This document shows positions 17,671 through 19,976 of a DNA stretch of 19,976 nucleotides, piece by piece; position 1 is the first letter of the stretch, and every line of letters begins with the position of its first letter. The notes under the pieces are model-generated. The model had not been told where the DNA came from, searched no databases, and saw only the letters and a program-made list of their open reading frames with translations. The position numbers and the translations under genes are program-made. Location: positions 1 through 19,976 of the forward strand of contig QKII01000012.1 of NCBI GenBank assembly GCA_003249625.1, written 5' to 3'. Source of the stretch: Propionivibrio sp. GTDB lineage: Bacteria; Pseudomonadota; Gammaproteobacteria; Burkholderiales; Rhodocyclaceae.

Positions 17671-18834
17671 TTACAAGGCGCCGATGGCGTAGCGGACCAG
17701 CAGATTCTTGACCACGGGCAGTTTGTCGGTCAGTGAGAGTCCGAAATTGCGCAATTGCGACATACCCGGCAGTGTCTCATGAAACAGGCGATGCAACGCA
17801 TGGGTCCCCGTTTGCATCAGGACAGTCTCTTCTCGCCGGACGCGCTGATAGCGCTGCAGGAAGCGCTCGGCGCCAATGTCTTGCCACTCGGGGGCCACCG
17901 CGAGCAGTTCGGCCAAAGCACAGGCATCCTGAAAGCCAAGGTTGATCCCGTGTCCCGACAATGGATGGATGCCGTGCGCCGCGTCGCCAATCAGCGCGGT
18001 GCGCGGTGCGGTGGTCTTGGCGACGCGCAACAAACGCAACGGAAATGCCGCCGGGGGCGTGATCAATTCCAGGGCTCCGAGTTCATGCAGACCCGCTGTT
18101 GCGACTCTTTCTGCAAAGGACTCCGGATCGAGTCCTACCAGCTCTTCGGCATGAGCGTTCGGCGTCGACCAGACGATCGAAATGCGTTCTCCGGGAAGTG
18201 GTAGCCAGGCCAGGACGCCGTCTTCGCGGAACCACTGGCGGGCAATGTTGTGGTGAGATTTCTCGCTGGAAAAATTGGCCACGACCCCCATTTCTTCATA
18301 AGAAGCTTCGCGGGCTGCCAAGTTGGCTTCGTTACGCACCCAGGAGTTGCGCCCGTCGGCCCCGACGATAAGTTTTGCGCTCAGAGCATGCCCGTCGGCC
18401 AGTGTTAGCGCTACGGCGCTCTCCCCGATCGCAAGCGACTCGGGCGTAGCGTCGAAGAACAGACTGACATTCTTTTGCCGTTTTACGTTCTCCCACAACT
18501 CGCAGGCCATCAGTGACGACTCAAGGATCCAGCCGAGTTCATCGATGCCGGACTCGTAGGCGCTGAAGTCAAGCTGAGCCGCGCGATCGCCATGGATCCT
18601 CATGGCGTGGATCGGGCAGATGCGTTCCACGTCAAGGTGCTTCCATACGCCGATTCGGTCGAGGAAGGAGGCGTTGGCTGGGGTGACGGCATAAATACGC
18701 GCATCCCACCCCTTGGGACGGGCGGGTGGCGAGGTGCTTTCAATCAGGGCAATTTTCAGGCGGCTATCGCGCAATGCGCAGGCCAGCGATAGCCCGGCCA
18801 AGCCGCCGCCGATAATGATGAGATCGAACTGCAT
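17671..18834 (-). CDS. UbiH/UbiF-family FAD-dependent monooxygenase (probable ubiquinone biosynthesis hydroxylase)
   Basis: This is a 387-residue class A flavoprotein monooxygenase. The N-terminal FAD fold has GGGLAG at 9-14, the DG motif is GADGRNSWVR at 158-167, and the second FAD motif is GDAAHGIHPLSGHGINLGFQD at 283-303. That last segment is typical of the UbiH/UbiF/UbiI/VisC family, which hydroxylates the ubiquinone ring with O2 and NAD(P)H at the membrane. Which ring carbon it acts on cannot be told by eye, because Betaproteobacteria carry several paralogues (including UbiM and UbiL types), so no symbol is given. The ATG follows GGAGT with 9-nt spacing. dsbC follows after 31 bp. The divergent start of the small gene at 18909 is 74 bp away. 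Confidence 0.88.
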   Translation of the reverse strand: MQFDLIIIGGGLAGLSLACALRDSRLKIALIESTSPPARPKGWDARIYAVTPANASFLDRIGVWKHLDVERICPIHAMRIHGDRAAQLDFSAYESGIDELGWILESSLMACELWENVKRQKNVSLFFDATPESLAIGESAVALTLADGHALSAKLIVGADGRNSWVRNEANLAAREASYEEMGVVANFSSEKSHHNIARQWFREDGVLAWLPLPGERISIVWSTPNAHAEELVGLDPESFAERVATAGLHELGALELITPPAAFPLRLLRVAKTTAPRTALIGDAAHGIHPLSGHGINLGFQDACALAELLAVAPEWQDIGAERFLQRYQRVRREETVLMQTGTHALHRLFHETLPGMSQLRNFGLSLTDKLPVVKNLLVRYAIGAL

Positions 18835-18871
18835 CCAGAATCAACTCCGTGAAACGGTGATTGTAGTGGCT

Positions 18872-18900
18872 TTTACAACCCTGTGCAGGCGTGTTAGAAC
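18872..18900 (+). promoter_or_regulatory. Candidate promoter for the small gene at 18909
   Basis: TTTACA (18872-18877, 5 of 6 to -35) and TAGAAC (18895-18900, 4 of 6 to -10) are separated by 17 bp. The predicted start would be near 18907, leaving almost no leader before ATG 18909, which also lacks a ribosome site. Chance matches of this quality are common. Confidence 0.3.
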
Positions 18901-18908
18901 GCTTGCCC

Positions 18909-19256
18909 ATGAATGTGCGCCAGACTCTCTCATACCTTCCCGTGGCAATATGCGCCGTCCTCGATTCGCCGATCGACGCGCTGGCGGCCATGCACGTGCC
19001 GCACGACGAGGTGATGAATCTCGTCGCGGCATGGTGGTGCAACAATCAATCGACGTGCATTGTCGCTGTCGTTGATGGGGGCCGCGCTGTCGCAGCGGTG
19101 CAATTGCCTGACGGTCGTTGGGCAGCAGGGAACGCATTCGTCGGGGATGTCTCCGCGACGGAGCCGGAAGCGCAGCGGCGACTGAAAAAGCGACTCAAAC
19201 GTGGGCGCTGCGGAGTGGTCGGAGTGCTCGATACAAAAATGCCGGCTCACGGATGA
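18909..19256 (+). CDS. Small protein of unknown function (115 residues)
   Basis: I do not recognise this protein. It begins MNVRQTLSYLPVAIC and contains a Trp/Cys patch AAWWCNNQSTC, a hydrophobic IVAVVDGG strand, a VQLPDGRWAAGNAF segment and a basic stretch RRLKKRLKRGRCG near the C-terminus. No signal peptide or full transmembrane segment is clear. About two thirds of codons end in G or C, in keeping with GC-rich neighbours, which supports coding. There is no Shine-Dalgarno before the ATG. The TGA stop (19254-19256) lies inside the aldolase terminator stem. The opposite strand also has an open frame of similar extent (18930-19250), but this strand has the better-placed start. Some doubt remains that it is expressed. 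Confidence 0.5.
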   Translation: MNVRQTLSYLPVAICAVLDSPIDALAAMHVPHDEVMNLVAAWWCNNQSTCIVAVVDGGRAVAAVQLPDGRWAAGNAFVGDVSATEPEAQRRLKKRLKRGRCGVVGVLDTKMPAHG

Positions 19257-19264
19257 GCCGGCAT
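19231..19264 (-). terminator. Rho-independent terminator of the aldolase gene
   Basis: ATGCCGGCTCA (19239-19249) and TGAGCCGGCAT (19254-19264) form a perfect 11-bp stem with a 4-nt loop. On the - strand the stem is followed by TTTTGTAT, so it ends the fba transcript 26 bp after its stop codon. The end of the small + strand gene runs into the same stem. Confidence 0.88.
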
Positions 19265-19290
19265 CTCGGTTGACGCAGTCGGATCGGGGA

Positions 19291-19976
19291 TCAGCCGAGC
19301 GTACCGACGTTGTTCAGGTCTTCAAAAGCCTGCTTCAGACGAGCCTTGAAGGACTCTTCGCCCTTGCGCAGCCAGACGCGCGGGTCGTAGTACTTCTTGT
19401 TTGGTTTGTCGTCGCCTTCGGGGTTTCCAATCTGGCCTTGCAGATAGCCTTCGTTCTTCTTGTAGAAAGCGCGCACTGCGTGTCGGTGTCGATGTTCATC
19501 TTGATCACGCCGTAGGAGATCGCTTCGCGGATTTCCTCGAGGGTCGAACCGGAACCGCCGTGGAAGACGAAGTCGATCGGTTGGGCTTTGGTGCCGAATT
19601 TCTTCTGGATGTATTCCTGCGAATTCTTCAGGATAATCGGCTGAAGCTTGACGTTGCCGGGCTTGTAGACGCCGTGAACGTTACCGAACGAGGCTGCGAT
19701 GGTGAAACGGTTGCTGACCTGCGATAGCTTCTCGTAGGCATAGGCCACGTCTTCCGGCTGGGTGTAAAGCTTGGAGCTGTCAACGCCGCTGTTATCCACG
19801 CCGTCTTCTTCGCCTCCTGTGACGCCGAGTTCGATTTCCAGAGTCATGCCGATCTTGCTCATGCGCTCCAGGTAGCGTTGGCAAATCTCGATGTTCTCTT
19901 CCAGCGACTCTTCGGAGAGGTCAAGCATGTGCGAGCTGAACAGTGGCTTGCCGTTGGCCTTGTAGAACTTTTCGCC
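19291..19976 (-). pseudogene. fbaA: Class II fructose-bisphosphate aldolase, 3' part, frame disrupted
   Basis: The first frame (19976 to 19476) reads straight into the class IIA aldolase sequence: PLFSSHMLDLSEES, ELGVTGGEEDGVDNS, NVHGVYKPGN, FVFHGGSGST and VIKMNIDTDTQ. Metal-binding histidines and the phosphate-binding NIDTDTQ are present. The expected next six residues (W-A-x-W-[D/E]-G in relatives) are missing, and the frame runs 46 unrelated residues to a stop at 19335. The proper C-terminus (VRAFYKKNEGYLQGQ..., including KYYDPRVWLR with the substrate-binding arginine) continues in another frame from 19476 to the stop at 19291. This fits a 19-nt deletion at about 19476. The 5' end lies outside the window. 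It may be a true pseudogene or an assembly error, as both halves are otherwise perfect. Confidence 0.85.

Noticed and set aside
18930..19250. Open frame of 106 codons opposite the small unknown gene
   Set aside because: It would begin inside the aldolase terminator stem, and its translation is rich in His, Arg and Cys in the manner of antisense readings.
19335..19475. Programmed frameshift in the aldolase gene
   Set aside because: Six conserved residues are missing at the junction, so a ribosomal shift could not restore the normal protein; a deletion explains it better.

Overview
The window reads as a stretch of betaproteobacterial core chromosome. Protein sequences and gene order suggest Rhodocyclales, an inference from family resemblance because no search could be run. 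Every long gene is a recognisable housekeeping gene. I see no insertion sequence, phage gene, CRISPR array, tRNA or rRNA.

Layout. At the left edge is the probable 3' tip of aroK, followed by aroB (3-dehydroquinate synthase) and an overlapping dgt-like dNTP triphosphohydrolase, all on the + strand. A perfect bidirectional terminator separates dgt from the convergent pntA-pntB operon (proton-translocating transhydrogenase, - strand). A spacer of about 500 bp then leads to the divergent gltB-gltD operon (NADPH glutamate synthase, + strand), which ends at a strong terminator. Next come glmU and glmS (UDP-GlcNAc synthesis) and a cardiolipin synthase gene (+). A convergent pair on the - strand follows: a UbiH/UbiF-family flavin hydroxylase gene with dsbC downstream of it. 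Near the right edge are a small unrecognised + strand gene and the 3' part of a class II fructose-bisphosphate aldolase gene (-), which is broken by an apparent 19-nt deletion.

How the genes fit together. PntAB generates NADPH, GltBD consumes NADPH and glutamine to make glutamate, and GlmS uses glutamine for hexosamine synthesis. AroB feeds aromatic synthesis. Cls, GlmU/GlmS, DsbC and the Ubi hydroxylase serve the envelope, periplasm and quinone pool.

Points most worth a second look are the disrupted fba gene, an intrinsic-terminator hairpin in the gltB leader just after a good sigma-70 promoter, the pntAB operon sitting between dgt and gltBD, an orphan hairpin in the pntA-gltB spacer, a G-rich tract between glmS and cls, and the small unknown gene whose stop codon lies inside the aldolase terminator. 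I did not find a convincing new multi-gene system.
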